DNA of 64,000 nt from Selenomonadales bacterium. GTDB taxonomy: Bacteria; Bacillota; Negativicutes; Selenomonadales; Selenomonadaceae. Where the stretch lies: contig CAAGHH010000026.1 in NCBI GenBank assembly GCA_900769615.1, positions 124,001 to 188,000 of the forward strand, given 5' to 3'. The notes beneath the pieces are model-generated. The model saw only the letters and a list, made by a program, of their open reading frames with translations. It searched no databases and was not told the origin of the DNA. How positions within the stretch are numbered: position 1 is the first letter of the stretch; each line of letters begins with the position of its first letter. A program made the position numbers and the translations under genes. Shown piece after piece: positions 34,334 through 43,581 of this stretch.

Positions 34334-36058
34334 TTGGACTGGGCATTAAAAAAAGAGTTAAAGGAGCTTTTGGCAAGTGAGGAAGGTTATTACCGTTATC
34401 CCCAAGGAACACGGACGGCATTTGCGTTAGCATATCCTAATTCTTATTTTGTTGGCATGTCAAATCTTGGCTTGCATATTATTTATGAAATATTAAATAA
34501 AAGGCATGATACTGCTTGTGAGCGGTTTTTTTTACCGGAACGCCAGCAAATAAAGCGTTATGACAATACCCATACGCCGCTTATGAGTATAGAGAATCAG
34601 TTACCGTTATATGAATTTTCGCTGATAGGATTTGTCATGTCGTTTGAGATGGATTATTTTAACATAATTGAAATGTTAAAATTGGGCAAGGTTAAGCTGT
34701 TAGCAGCTGAACGCGATGAGCGTGATCCTTTGGTAATAGCTGGCGGTCCCTGTGCAACCTTTAATCCTGAACCAATGGCAGCAGTTATTGATGCGTTTAT
34801 TATTGGCGAAGGCGAAGTTATTATGCCCGCCTTTATGGAAGCCTACCATCAGGCCAAGCAGAATAGCGTAAGCCGAAAAGAAATGCTTAGACGCTTAGCC
34901 GAGGTTCCGGGGGTATATGTACCATCACTTTATGAACATCAATATGATGATAACGGAATTTTGCAGGCAATTACACCAAAAGCTGGGGCACCGTTAAAAG
35001 TAGCTCGTCAATGGGTAAAAGATTTAGATAAATATCCAGCTCATACAGTAGTTATAACTGATAATACTGAATTCAATTTTTATCTTATTGAAACAGCCCG
35101 TGGCTGTGGACGGCATTGTCGTTTTTGTATGGCGGGATATTGTTTTCGTAAACCGCGTAACCGGTCATTAAGGGTAATAAATGAGGAAGTAAAAAAGGCT
35201 TTGCCGTATCGCAAACGGGTAGGTTTGATGGGAGCGGCTATATCAGATTATCCAGAGATAAATGAGTTATGTCAGGATATTTTAGGTGAAGGTCTTTCGA
35301 TGTCAGTCGCTTCATTTCGGGCAGATTCAGTGACCAAAGAGCTAGTTGATGCTTTAGCAGCTAGCGGACTAAAAACACTTACGATGGCGCCGGAAGCTGG
35401 CAGCAGCCGGATGCGGGCAGTTATCAACAAAGGCATTGAAGAACAGCATTTGTTTAATGCGATTGATCTAGGAATTGCTGCTGGCATCCGTAACTTTCGC
35501 CTGTATATTATGGTTGGTCTGCCGTTTGAAGAAAAGGGCGATGTGGAAGCTATTGCCGATTTAGCTGGCAGATTAAAAGATTACATGGAAGCTAAAGGTG
35601 CTAAAGGAACGCTTACGCTTAGTGTTAATCCCTTTATTCCTAAACCATTTACCCCGTTTCAATGGGAGCCAATGGCTGATAAGAAATATGTAGAATGGGC
35701 ACTTAAATATTTAGCGCAGTCTTTGCGTAAACGCAAAAATGTTATTGTAAATGTTGAGTCACCGAAAGAGGCTTACATCCAAGGCGTATTGGCACGTGGC
35801 GATCGCAGAGTAGGCAAGGCGTTGCTTAAAGCAGCCAATTTAGGCGGAGCTAAAGCATTTAAACGGGCGTTGAAAGAACAAAATTTGCCATTCGCCAATT
35901 ATCTTTATCGAAAGCGCGATTTTTCGGAAATATTTCCTTGGGATACCCTTGATATGGGCTTTCGTCGCGAGTATATCTACAGTGAGCTAGTGAAAGCTAA
36001 TGAGCAAAAAAAGACTATTCAATGTTTTGAGGGATGTCATCGTTGCGGAGTTTGTTAA
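34334..36058 (+). CDS. TIGR03960 family B12-binding radical SAM protein
   Basis: A 574-residue radical SAM protein. The N-terminal half has the B12-binding-like region (LAYPNSYFVGMSNLGLHIIYE, GGPCATFNPEP). The cluster motif RGCGRHCRFCMAGY is near residue 256, and the C-terminus ends in a Cys-rich CFEGCHRCGVC, characteristic of TIGR03960. A frequent partner, the DUF2344 protein, is not next to it here. It starts with TTG behind AGGAAAGG. Function unknown, possibly RNA modification. Confidence 0.88.
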   Translation: MDWALKKELKELLASEEGYYRYPQGTRTAFALAYPNSYFVGMSNLGLHIIYEILNKRHDTACERFFLPERQQIKRYDNTHTPLMSIENQLPLYEFSLIGFVMSFEMDYFNIIEMLKLGKVKLLAAERDERDPLVIAGGPCATFNPEPMAAVIDAFIIGEGEVIMPAFMEAYHQAKQNSVSRKEMLRRLAEVPGVYVPSLYEHQYDDNGILQAITPKAGAPLKVARQWVKDLDKYPAHTVVITDNTEFNFYLIETARGCGRHCRFCMAGYCFRKPRNRSLRVINEEVKKALPYRKRVGLMGAAISDYPEINELCQDILGEGLSMSVASFRADSVTKELVDALAASGLKTLTMAPEAGSSRMRAVINKGIEEQHLFNAIDLGIAAGIRNFRLYIMVGLPFEEKGDVEAIADLAGRLKDYMEAKGAKGTLTLSVNPFIPKPFTPFQWEPMADKKYVEWALKYLAQSLRKRKNVIVNVESPKEAYIQGVLARGDRRVGKALLKAANLGGAKAFKRALKEQNLPFANYLYRKRDFSEIFPWDTLDMGFRREYIYSELVKANEQKKTIQCFEGCHRCGVC

Positions 36059-36088
36059 ATAAATTTTATTGAAACAGGGTGTGATAGC

Positions 36089-36910
36089 ATGAGTTTTGCC
36101 GTAGAGCATATGAGAAATAATATTTGGCGTGGCCGGTTTACATCGTTTCCGGAAGATATTTGTGTGCATGGCTTTAGCTGCCGGTTAGGTGGTGTAAGCA
36201 AAGCGCCATATACTTCATTGAATATGGCTTTGCATGTAGAAGATGATCCGGCAGCCGTTTGGCAAAATCGGCAACTTTTTTTGCAAGCACTTAATTTAAA
36301 GGCTGATCTGCTGGTGACACCTGAGCAGGTGCATGGTGAAGCTATTGTGAGGGTAACGGCAGATGAAGCCGGAAAAGGATCCAGAGAATATAATGATGCG
36401 ATTGCTGAAACTGATGCGCTCATCACGAATGAGCCGGGACTGCCATTAATGTTATGTTTTGCTGATTGTACACCGATAATATTATTAGATCCAGCGAATA
36501 AAGCGGTTGGGATAGCTCATGGTGGCTGGCGGGGAACAGTTGCTAGAATTGCGCAAAAAACAGTTTTAAGGATGCAGCAGGAATTTGGAACTGATCCCAA
36601 AAAGGTTTTAGCAGGAATAGGTCCGGCTATTGGTCCTTGCTGTTATGAAGTTGGCGATGAAGTTGCTGCTAAATTTGCTAGTGAATTTAAAGACCATGCA
36701 ACTAAGCTATTGACTAAATGCGGTGATAGTATACACTTAGACTTATGGCAAGCCAATAAAATTCAGCTGCAAGAAGCGGGATTACTTGCTAGCAATATTG
36801 AGCTGGCTAATGTTTGCACAGCTTGTAAACACAGCTGGTTTTATTCATACCGTGCTGATGGTGGTAAAACTGGGCGCATGGCAGCGGTGATAGCTTTGAA
36901 TAAGTATTAA
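36089..36910 (+). CDS. pgeF: Peptidoglycan editing factor PgeF
   Basis: A 273-residue multicopper-oxidase-fold (laccase domain, YfiH) protein; the family removes wrongly placed L-Ser from muropeptide precursors or acts on purine nucleosides. Metal-binding motifs are TPEQVHGE near 73, FADCTPIILLD near 125, AHGGWRGTVARI near 145 and GIGPAIGPCCYEVGDEV near 175. Full length, and the first of a run of envelope and division genes. Confidence 0.93.
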   Translation: MSFAVEHMRNNIWRGRFTSFPEDICVHGFSCRLGGVSKAPYTSLNMALHVEDDPAAVWQNRQLFLQALNLKADLLVTPEQVHGEAIVRVTADEAGKGSREYNDAIAETDALITNEPGLPLMLCFADCTPIILLDPANKAVGIAHGGWRGTVARIAQKTVLRMQQEFGTDPKKVLAGIGPAIGPCCYEVGDEVAAKFASEFKDHATKLLTKCGDSIHLDLWQANKIQLQEAGLLASNIELANVCTACKHSWFYSYRADGGKTGRMAAVIALNKY

Positions 36911-36926
36911 TTTTGGGGGTAATCGC

Positions 36927-37619
36927 ATGATAAAGGAAAATCTGCAAACAATTTTAGCTGAAATCGAAAAGGCTAAGGCACGGCGTACGCTCGTAGCTAA
37001 GGATGAACCGGTAAAGCTCATTGCAGTGACCAAAAATCATGATGTTGCGGCTATGCGTGAGGCAATAGACGCTGGTGCTACTGATATTGGCGAAAATAGA
37101 ATTCAGGAAGCCAAGGAAAAGTACAAGGTGCTTGATCGCAAGGTGGTTTGGCATTTGATTGGTCATTTGCAGACTAATAAAGCTAAGTATGCGGTAAAAT
37201 ATTTTGATTTAATCCATTCGGTTGATTCAGAGCATTTGGCACTGGCAATAAATAACGAGGCAGCTAAATTAAACAAGGTTCAGGATATTTTAGTTCAAGT
37301 AAATTTAGCTAAGGAAGCTAGCAAATCGGGTATCTATAAAGAGCATTTGCGTGGTCTGCTTGATATTGTAGAGGAGCTTCCCAATTTAAGATTATGCGGG
37401 CTTATGTGCATTGCACCTAATTATGATGATGTTGCTAAATGCCGGCCATTATTTAGAGAAATGCATGAAATTTATCAAAAGATAAAGGAAATTCCTTTTA
37501 AAACGGCGAATATAAAATATTTGTCGATGGGGATGTCGCATGATTATAAAATAGCTATAGAAGAAGGGGCAAATATCGTTCGCGTAGGAACAGCTATTTT
37601 TGGTCCTCGTCAGTATTAA
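36927..37619 (+). CDS. YggS/PLPBP family pyridoxal phosphate-binding protein
   Basis: A 230-residue PLP homeostasis protein (YlmE in Bacillus). The cofactor Lys is in LIAVTKNHD near residue 35; GATDIGENRIQEAKEK and WHLIGHLQTNKAKYAVKYFDLIHSVDS follow, and SMGMSHDYKIAIEEGAN near the C-terminus binds the phosphate. The order pgeF-yggS-sepF-ylmH-divIVA reproduces the ylm cluster near the division genes of Gram-positive bacteria. Confidence 0.94.
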   Translation: MIKENLQTILAEIEKAKARRTLVAKDEPVKLIAVTKNHDVAAMREAIDAGATDIGENRIQEAKEKYKVLDRKVVWHLIGHLQTNKAKYAVKYFDLIHSVDSEHLALAINNEAAKLNKVQDILVQVNLAKEASKSGIYKEHLRGLLDIVEELPNLRLCGLMCIAPNYDDVAKCRPLFREMHEIYQKIKEIPFKTANIKYLSMGMSHDYKIAIEEGANIVRVGTAIFGPRQY

Positions 37620-37633
37620 AGAGGTGAATTGAT

Positions 37634-38128
37634 ATGAGTATTATTGATAAAGTATGTGGCAAGATAGGGCTGGTTGACAATGAGGATGATAAATTGGCTC
37701 AGGAAGAAGCTGAGCTAGAGCGTCAGGAACAAAAACAACGTGAATTAGAAGCTCAGCAAAGAGCAAATGAACGCAATGCTGAAAGTCAGCCGAATAAAGT
37801 AGTTGATTTTCAATCAGCTACTTCCGCGCGTGAGCCAGCTAATATCAAGATGAAGGTTATTGTCATTGAGCCTAAAACGTTTGATGATGCCCAGCAGGTA
37901 GCCAATAATCTGCGGGATAAAAAACCGGTAGTTATTAATTTTGAAAAAACGGAAGCTGAGGATGCTAAGCGCATCATTGACTTTATTAGTGGTACGACGT
38001 ATGCCTTAAATGGCGAGATAAAAAAAGTCGGTCATAATGTGTTCTTGTGTGCACCGAGTAATGTCAATGTGACTTATACCGAGGAAGAACGCAAGGTATC
38101 ATCAGAAATGCCGTGGCTGAAAAAATAA
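37634..38128 (+). CDS. sepF: Cell division protein SepF
   Basis: A 164-residue FtsZ-associated protein. The N-terminal ~12 residues form an amphipathic membrane helix, residues 20-60 are a charged Gln/Glu-rich linker, and the SepF domain begins near 72 (KVIVIEPKTFDDAQQVANNL) and includes VVINFEKTEAEDAKRIIDFISGTTYAL. An AGAGGTGA site lies before the ATG. Confidence 0.94.
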   Translation: MSIIDKVCGKIGLVDNEDDKLAQEEAELERQEQKQRELEAQQRANERNAESQPNKVVDFQSATSAREPANIKMKVIVIEPKTFDDAQQVANNLRDKKPVVINFEKTEAEDAKRIIDFISGTTYALNGEIKKVGHNVFLCAPSNVNVTYTEEERKVSSEMPWLKK

Positions 38129-38144
38129 GGAACGGTATGAAAGT

Positions 38145-38939
38145 ATGGCAAGTGAACAAAGAGAAAAATTAATAAGATATTATAAAGGCACTGAAGGCGA
38201 AGCAACGGTTGTCAAGCTGGTAGATTTAGCCGAAGCTGTTCAAAAAAATCAAAAGTTTAGGTTAAGTGAATTTCTTGATCCGTTTGGACAGGGAATAGCA
38301 GAAACGGTAGCTGCTAACTATGGCAATGTTAAAGTTGATTTTGCAGGCGGCTATCAGGGAGCTGAACGGGCACGGGCAATATTTATTCATGAAAATTTTG
38401 CCGGTACGCCAGCAGGTTTTGATATCACCTGTATCAAGGCAGCATGGAATGGTCAATTTGCCAGGTTGTCGCATCGTGATGTATTAGGCGCTTTGATGGG
38501 ACTTGGCATTGAACGTGATCGTTTAGGCGATTTACTGGTCACTAATGATAGTGTCAAGATAATTTGCGATAGCAAAATGGCAGCTTATCTTTTGACAAAT
38601 TTGACTAAAATAGGTGCTGTTGGTGTGACTTGTGAAAAGTCAGCCCTGGAGGAGATTGCACCTAAGGAAGAACGCTGCAAGGAAATACGGGCAACGGTAG
38701 CTTCGCTTCGAATTGATTCGATTGCAGCGGCAGGCTTTGGTTCATCACGCAGTCGAGCTGCGGCTGATATTGCAGCTGATAAGGTGAAGCTTAACTGGCA
38801 GGCAGTTAAAAGTGCGTCCCAGACAGTAAAAGAAGGCGATATTATATCCATGCGTGGCCGCGGTCGTTTGGAAATAGCGGAAATTCGCGGTCAGACGAAA
38901 AAAGGACGTACGGTAGTAGTGCTAAAAAGGTATCTTTGA
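38145..38939 (+). CDS. YlmH family S4-domain RNA-binding protein
   Basis: A 264-residue protein with an N-terminal YlmH domain (LSEFLDPFGQGIAETV near 45) and a C-terminal S4 RNA-binding domain (ASLRIDSIAAAGFGSSRSRAAADIAADKVKLNW, about 185-217). YlmH homologues bind stalled 50S subunits in ribosome rescue. Position between sepF and divIVA is conserved. Confidence 0.92.
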   Translation: MASEQREKLIRYYKGTEGEATVVKLVDLAEAVQKNQKFRLSEFLDPFGQGIAETVAANYGNVKVDFAGGYQGAERARAIFIHENFAGTPAGFDITCIKAAWNGQFARLSHRDVLGALMGLGIERDRLGDLLVTNDSVKIICDSKMAAYLLTNLTKIGAVGVTCEKSALEEIAPKEERCKEIRATVASLRIDSIAAAGFGSSRSRAAADIAADKVKLNWQAVKSASQTVKEGDIISMRGRGRLEIAEIRGQTKKGRTVVVLKRYL

Positions 38940-38959
38940 TAAAAATACGATAGGAGATA

Positions 38960-39547
38960 ATGGCTTTGCTTACACCAATAGACATTCAAAATAAACAATT
39001 TAAGCGTGGCTTTCGTGGTTATAATGAAGATGATGTAAATGATTTTTTAGATCAGATAATAAACGATTACGAAAAGCTGACACGGGAAAATACGCATTTA
39101 AAGCATGAACTTGAACGAGTTAAAAAGGATAATGAGCAGTATCAGCAACTAGAAAAAAATCTAAAGGATACGCTGTTAGTAGCACAGCGGACAGCTGAAG
39201 AAGTTACGACTCACGCTAAAGAAAACGCTGCTGAAATCAGAGAGAACACGGCTAAGGAATGTCAAAATATGCGTCGTGATGCAGAGTTAAAAGCCAAGCA
39301 GCAGTTAGACGATGCTGCAGCTAAGGTGCATGCCGTGGTAGCTGAATACGATCGGCTGGTTAGAGAGAAAAACCAATTCTTGCGGAAAGTAAAGGTTACG
39401 ATTGAATCGGAATTGGCTATTATAAACGAAACCTTAACGGAGCTTCCAGACCCTGAAGCAGAAGAAGCTGAGGAAAAGGCTTCCAATATTGAGGCAGCTG
39501 CTGAAGCTGGCAATAAAGCTGAAAATGAGAAGGGGCAGGAATCCTAA
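38960..39547 (+). CDS. divIVA: DivIVA domain protein
   Basis: A 195-residue coiled-coil protein. The N-terminal DivIVA membrane-binding segment is LTPIDIQNKQFKRGFRGYNEDDVNDFLD (in two parts), followed by a heptad-rich region from about 35 to 150, and an acidic Ala/Glu-rich tail. It marks curved membranes at poles or septa. An AGGAG site precedes the ATG. Confidence 0.93.
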   Translation: MALLTPIDIQNKQFKRGFRGYNEDDVNDFLDQIINDYEKLTRENTHLKHELERVKKDNEQYQQLEKNLKDTLLVAQRTAEEVTTHAKENAAEIRENTAKECQNMRRDAELKAKQQLDDAAAKVHAVVAEYDRLVREKNQFLRKVKVTIESELAIINETLTELPDPEAEEAEEKASNIEAAAEAGNKAENEKGQES

Positions 39548-39550
39548 ATA

Positions 39551-39994
39551 ATGGCAATAGGTTGGTTCGCAGGATTACTGCTTTTAGATCAGTTTGTGAA
39601 ATATCAGATTGCAAGCAATATGCTGCCAGGGGAAAGCATTGCTGTTGTGCCAGGATTTTTCCATATTACTTATGTGCTTAATTCGGGCGGAGCCTTTGGA
39701 ATATTAGCTAACCAGCGGACTTTTTTTGTTATAGCTGGACTTTTGCTGATTGGTGGTTTTATTAAATATTATCCTAGATTGCGGCAGCAGGACAGGTTTT
39801 TCTTTTATGGTTGCGTGTCACTTTTAACCGGAGCAGTTGGTAATTTACTAGATCGTATTCGCAGTGGCTTTGTGATTGATTTTTTTGATTTTAGAGTCTG
39901 GCCGGTGTTTAATCTGGCTGACATAGCTATTGTAGCAGGCGTAATCAGCATGATGTATGCGTTGCTCTTCAGAATGAAAGAAACGGATGATTGA
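39551..39994 (+). CDS. lspA: Lipoprotein signal peptidase (signal peptidase II)
   Basis: A 147-residue four-helix inner-membrane aspartyl protease that cleaves prolipoprotein signal peptides. The catalytic Asp residues are in GNLLDRIRSGFVIDFFDF near 100 and FNLADIAI near 120; NSGGAFGIL near 42 is the conserved substrate-binding motif. Its end overlaps the rluD start by eight bases. Confidence 0.95.
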   Translation: MAIGWFAGLLLLDQFVKYQIASNMLPGESIAVVPGFFHITYVLNSGGAFGILANQRTFFVIAGLLLIGGFIKYYPRLRQQDRFFFYGCVSLLTGAVGNLLDRIRSGFVIDFFDFRVWPVFNLADIAIVAGVISMMYALLFRMKETDD

Positions 39995-40931
39995 TGTGTC
40001 AGAAACAATAATTTTTTCGGCAGATAAGGCAGGCGAAAGGCTCGATGTATTTTTGACCCGTAAATGGCCGGATTTTTCGCGTTCGCATATACAAAAGCTG
40101 ATCACTAAGGGTGAAGTTGTAACGGTTGGCAAAGTTCGCAAGGCTAATTACAAGTTAGCTTTGGGTGATGAAGTGAAAATCACATTGCCAGAGGCGGTGC
40201 CGGTTGCTATTGAAGCTGAAAATATTTTGCTGGATATATTGTATGAAGATGATGATATAATCGTAGTTAATAAAGCTCGCGGGATGGTAGTGCACCCAGC
40301 TGCTGGCGTAAATTCCGGTACGCTGGTAAACGCTCTGTTATATCACTGTGATGATTTATCCGGCATTAACGGTGAAATAAGACCAGGGATAGTACATCGG
40401 CTGGATAAGGATACTTCTGGGGTCATGGTCTGTGCTAAAAATGATAAAGCCCATGTTAATCTGGCCGAGCAAATTAGAACTAAAGCAGCGCATCGCATTT
40501 ATCTAGCGATCGTAAATGGCAATATCAAGGAAGAAGCAGGTATTATTAAAGGTGATATTGGCCGTCATCCAATTGAGCGAAAAAAAATGGCTATTGTCAA
40601 AGAAAATGGCAAACCAGCCGTAACGCATTTTAAAGTATTAGAACGGTTTGGAGATTTCACTTTAGTTGAATGTAAGCTGGAAACTGGTCGTACGCATCAG
40701 ATTCGAGTGCATATGGCAAGTATTGGTCATCCTTTGGTAAATGATCCTAAATATGGACCGAAAAAGGCTAGTCCTTTTGCTATAAAGGGACAAGCGCTTC
40801 ATTCACATGAATTGACCTTGACGCATCCGACAAGCGGTGAAGAAATGCATTTTACGGCACCTTTGCCTGATGACATGGAAAAGATTTTGCTGTTTTTACG
40901 TGACAAAAAGAAAAAGGCTAATAAAGACTGA
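39987..40931 (+). CDS. rluD: 23S rRNA pseudouridine synthase RluD family
   Basis: A 314-residue RluA-family pseudouridine synthase. An N-terminal S4 domain (residues 13-75) is followed by the catalytic motif HRLDKDTSGVMVCAK near 142, where the Asp is the nucleophile, and by VECKLETGRTHQIRVHMASIGHPL. The lspA-rluD-pyrR order is common in Firmicutes. Confidence 0.93.
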   Translation: MIDVSETIIFSADKAGERLDVFLTRKWPDFSRSHIQKLITKGEVVTVGKVRKANYKLALGDEVKITLPEAVPVAIEAENILLDILYEDDDIIVVNKARGMVVHPAAGVNSGTLVNALLYHCDDLSGINGEIRPGIVHRLDKDTSGVMVCAKNDKAHVNLAEQIRTKAAHRIYLAIVNGNIKEEAGIIKGDIGRHPIERKKMAIVKENGKPAVTHFKVLERFGDFTLVECKLETGRTHQIRVHMASIGHPLVNDPKYGPKKASPFAIKGQALHSHELTLTHPTSGEEMHFTAPLPDDMEKILLFLRDKKKKANKD

Positions 40932-40961
40932 TATAAATTCGCTGTTGGGGGAGAAAATGAT

Positions 40962-41516
40962 ATGCCAATACTAACTGATAAGACGGTATTAATGGACTCA
41001 GAGGGAATTCGCCGGGCGCTTACTAGAATTTCACATGAGATTGTAGAAAAAAATAAGGGTGTCGAAAATATTGTGCTAGTAGGTATTCGTACTAGAGGTG
41101 TACCTATTGCTGAACGTCTAGCTGATACTATTGAAGCAATCGAGGGCAAGAGACCGCCAGTTGGAGTACTGGATATTACGTTGTATCGAGATGATTTATC
41201 GACGCTATCTTATCAGCCGATTGTGCATCCGACAGAATTGCCGGTAGATATTTCCGGTAAGACCATCGTCTTGGTGGATGATGTTTTGTATACTGGCCGG
41301 ACGATAAGAGCGGCTTTGGATGCACTGATTGATATGGGACGTCCGAAGACTATTCAGCTAGCGGTGCTGATTGATCGTGGTCACAGGGAGCTTCCGATAA
41401 GAGCTGATTTTGTTGGTAAAAATGTACCGACATCTTCGCGGGAGGTAGTAAGTGTACAGCTTAATAAAACCGATGGTTCTGAAAAGGTAGTTATAAAAGA
41501 AGTTAAAGAAGCATAA
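40962..41516 (+). CDS. pyrR: PyrR, bifunctional pyr regulator/uracil phosphoribosyltransferase
   Basis: A 184-residue phosphoribosyltransferase-fold protein. The PRPP-binding motif is VLVDDVLYTGRTIRAALDAL near residue 105; GIRTRGVPIAERL near 46 and the C-terminal REVVSVQLNKTDG are PyrR features. In Gram-positive bacteria PyrR attenuates pyrimidine genes when UMP is high. No pyr biosynthetic gene follows in this window; the next unit is the FMN riboswitch. Confidence 0.93.
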   Translation: MPILTDKTVLMDSEGIRRALTRISHEIVEKNKGVENIVLVGIRTRGVPIAERLADTIEAIEGKRPPVGVLDITLYRDDLSTLSYQPIVHPTELPVDISGKTIVLVDDVLYTGRTIRAALDALIDMGRPKTIQLAVLIDRGHRELPIRADFVGKNVPTSSREVVSVQLNKTDGSEKVVIKEVKEA

Positions 41517-41518
41517 AT

Positions 41519-41547
41519 TTGCCAAAATGACAGGTTTGTGCTAGTAT
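41519..41547 (+). promoter_or_regulatory. Promoter of the riboflavin operon
   Basis: TTGCCA and TAGTAT with a 17-base spacer, placing the start near 41554, just before the riboswitch. Confidence 0.5.
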
Positions 41548-41560
41548 AAAGTCGAGATTT

Positions 41561-41672
41561 GTCTTTGAGGCGGGGAGTATTTCCCCACCGGCGGTATAGC
41601 CCGCGAGCCTGCGTGCAGGCATGATTCGGTGAGACTCCGGAGCCGACCGTATAGTCGGGATGAGAAAAGGCA
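41561..41672 (+). ncRNA. FMN riboswitch (RFN element)
   Basis: The conserved blocks of the RFN element appear in order: GAGGCGGGGAGTATTTCCCC, ACCGGCGGTATAGCCCGCGAG, a variable hairpin GCCTGCGTGCAGGC, GATTCGGTGAGACTCCGGAG, CCGACCGTATAGTCGGGATG and AGAAAAGG. It binds FMN and, when bound, should favour the terminator at 41696 and shut off the rib genes. Confidence 0.95.
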
Positions 41673-41695
41673 TGCAGATAAACATGCTATTTAGG

Positions 41696-41727
41696 CCGCT
41701 AGGAAGAAAATCTTTCTAGCGGTTTTT
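41696..41727 (+). terminator. Riboswitch-controlled terminator
   Basis: CCGCTAGGAAGA pairs with TCTTTCTAGCGG and is followed by TTTTTG. It lies between the riboswitch and ribD and is the likely expression platform. Confidence 0.85.
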
Positions 41728-41789
41728 GTTTTTTTCTCTAGTCTCATTCACAAACCACAGAATTCAATCGAAATAAGAAATCTGAGGTG

Positions 41790-42914
41790 ATGAATTTGCA
41801 AGCTGATGAAAAATTTATGCAAGAGGCGTTAGCACTAGCACGTAATGCTGAAGGCAGAACCTCGCCTAATCCGATGGTAGGGGCAGTAATTGTGCGAGAT
41901 GGTCATGTCATTGCCGGTGGCTGGCATCGTAAGGCTGGCACGCCCCATGCTGAGGTGCATGCCTTAAAAATGGCTGGCAGCCTGGCTGAAGGAGCTACGC
42001 TTTACGTAACACTTGAGCCTTGTGCTCATTATGGACGCACTGGTCCTTGTGCTAAAGCCGTGGCTGCGGCTGGTATCAAAAGAGTGGTCATAGCGATGCA
42101 GGATCCCAATCCTTTGGTAGCTGGCAAGGGGATAAAAATACTAAAAGCAGCTGGTGTTGAAGTTAAGTGTGGCGTGTTGGAAAAAGACGCAATTGCTTTA
42201 AATGAGGTATTTTTAAAGTGGATTACAACGAGGCTTCCCTTTGTCGTGCTTAAAACCGCAATGTCGCTTGATGGCAAAATAGCTACGGTAACAGGGAAAT
42301 CACAGTGGATAACCAATGAGCTTGCCAGGATGAGGGGACATGAATATCGTGACCGTTATGATAGTATCATGGTTGGTATAGGCACAGTCTTAAAGGATAA
42401 TCCTAGTCTAACGACGAGATTAAAAGATAGGCAGGGGAAAAATCCGATTCGCATTGTTTTAGACAGTCTGGCGCGGACACCATTAACCGCTAATGTTGTT
42501 GCCGACAAAAAGGCGCGGACGATTATTGCGGTAACAAGTGCTGCGCCGAGGCAGAGAGTCGAAGCGTTAGCTAAAGCCGGAGCGGAAATATTAGTTGCTG
42601 GCAGTGATAATAAGGTAAATATAGCCGAGCTTATGCAAAAATTAGGCAAGCTGGAAATTTGTTCAATTTTAGTAGAAGGCGGCGGTCAAGTAAATTTCTC
42701 GCTTTTACAGGCAGGAATGGTTGATAAAGTACAAGCCTTCATTGCCCCTAAGCTTATTGGCGGGCAAAATGCGATAACACCAGTTGAAGGTGCTGGTTTT
42801 AGTGAACTTAATGCTGCGGTGGAATTAGAACGGGTGTCAACGGAAATGTTAGCTGATAATATTTTAGTTACGGGTTACGTAAAGGGGGATGCCTTTGTTT
42901 ACCGGAATAATTGA
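41790..42914 (+). CDS. ribD: Riboflavin biosynthesis deaminase/reductase RibD
   Basis: A 374-residue bifunctional enzyme. The N-terminal deaminase has zinc ligands in PHAEVHAL near 50 and EPCAHYGRTGPCAKAV near 76; the C-terminal reductase begins near 147 (PFVVLKTAMSLDGKIAT) with SQWITNE and LVEGGGQVNFSLL. First gene of the FMN-regulated operon. The start could be GTG 41787, ATG 41790 or TTG 41796; GAGGTG at 41785-41789 is very close to the ATG, so the TTG cannot be excluded. It overlaps ribE. Confidence 0.93.
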   Translation: MNLQADEKFMQEALALARNAEGRTSPNPMVGAVIVRDGHVIAGGWHRKAGTPHAEVHALKMAGSLAEGATLYVTLEPCAHYGRTGPCAKAVAAAGIKRVVIAMQDPNPLVAGKGIKILKAAGVEVKCGVLEKDAIALNEVFLKWITTRLPFVVLKTAMSLDGKIATVTGKSQWITNELARMRGHEYRDRYDSIMVGIGTVLKDNPSLTTRLKDRQGKNPIRIVLDSLARTPLTANVVADKKARTIIAVTSAAPRQRVEALAKAGAEILVAGSDNKVNIAELMQKLGKLEICSILVEGGGQVNFSLLQAGMVDKVQAFIAPKLIGGQNAITPVEGAGFSELNAAVELERVSTEMLADNILVTGYVKGDAFVYRNN

Positions 42915-43539
42915 GGAAGTTGGTAAGATAAAACATATTAAAGGCGGTCAGCTGGCTATTGAGGCAGTAAAAGTGCTAGCGGATGTACAGCTAGGCGACA
43001 GTATTGCGGTTAATGGAATTTGTCTTACGGTAACTAGTTTTGATAGCAGGCATTTTACTGCTGATGTTATGCCTGAGACCATTAGACGGACATCATTAGC
43101 TGAATTAGAAAAAGGCAGCTTGGTTAATCTGGAACGAGCACTGGCACTAAATTCAAGATTAGGTGGTCATATAGTAAGTGGACATATTGATGGAACCGGC
43201 AAGATAATATCATTTACTGCTGAAGGTAATGCAATCCTCCTTAAGGTTGCAGCCAAAAGTAATATTTTAAATTATATCGTTGAAAAGGGCTCGGTAGCAT
43301 TAGACGGTATAAGCTTAACGGTGGCAGCAGTAAGTGATAACGATTTTACGGTCAGCCTCATACCGCACACGCGAGCTGTTACTAATCTGCATAGCAAAAA
43401 GGCTGGCAGTCTGTTAAATATTGAAACGGATATTATTGGCAAATATGTGGAAAAAATGTTGAAGCCTGCTTTTAAAGCAGACCCTGTTGCTAAGCAGGCG
43501 AAATTAACCAAGGCGTTTTTGCTGGAAAATGGGTTTTAA
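42895..43539 (+). CDS. ribE: Riboflavin synthase alpha subunit
   Basis: A 214-residue enzyme that dismutates two lumazines to riboflavin. Two tandem barrel domains are visible: FTGIIEEVG and GDSIAVNGICLTVTSF in the first, GGHIVSGHIDGTG and GSVALDGISLTVAAV in the second. TTG 42895 is chosen over the ATG two codons upstream because the AAAGGGGG at 42881-42888 is six bases before it but abuts the ATG, and the TTG gives the family start MFTGIIE. The gene overlaps ribD by 20 bases. Confidence 0.93.
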   Translation: MFTGIIEEVGKIKHIKGGQLAIEAVKVLADVQLGDSIAVNGICLTVTSFDSRHFTADVMPETIRRTSLAELEKGSLVNLERALALNSRLGGHIVSGHIDGTGKIISFTAEGNAILLKVAAKSNILNYIVEKGSVALDGISLTVAAVSDNDFTVSLIPHTRAVTNLHSKKAGSLLNIETDIIGKYVEKMLKPAFKADPVAKQAKLTKAFLLENGF

Positions 43540-43581
43540 GTAAAATATAAGTTATATAATATACGATGAGGAGAAAAAAGT

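Noticed and set aside
41564..41705. Possible short ORFs inside the FMN riboswitch region
   Set aside because: The conserved RFN sequence blocks account for the region fully.
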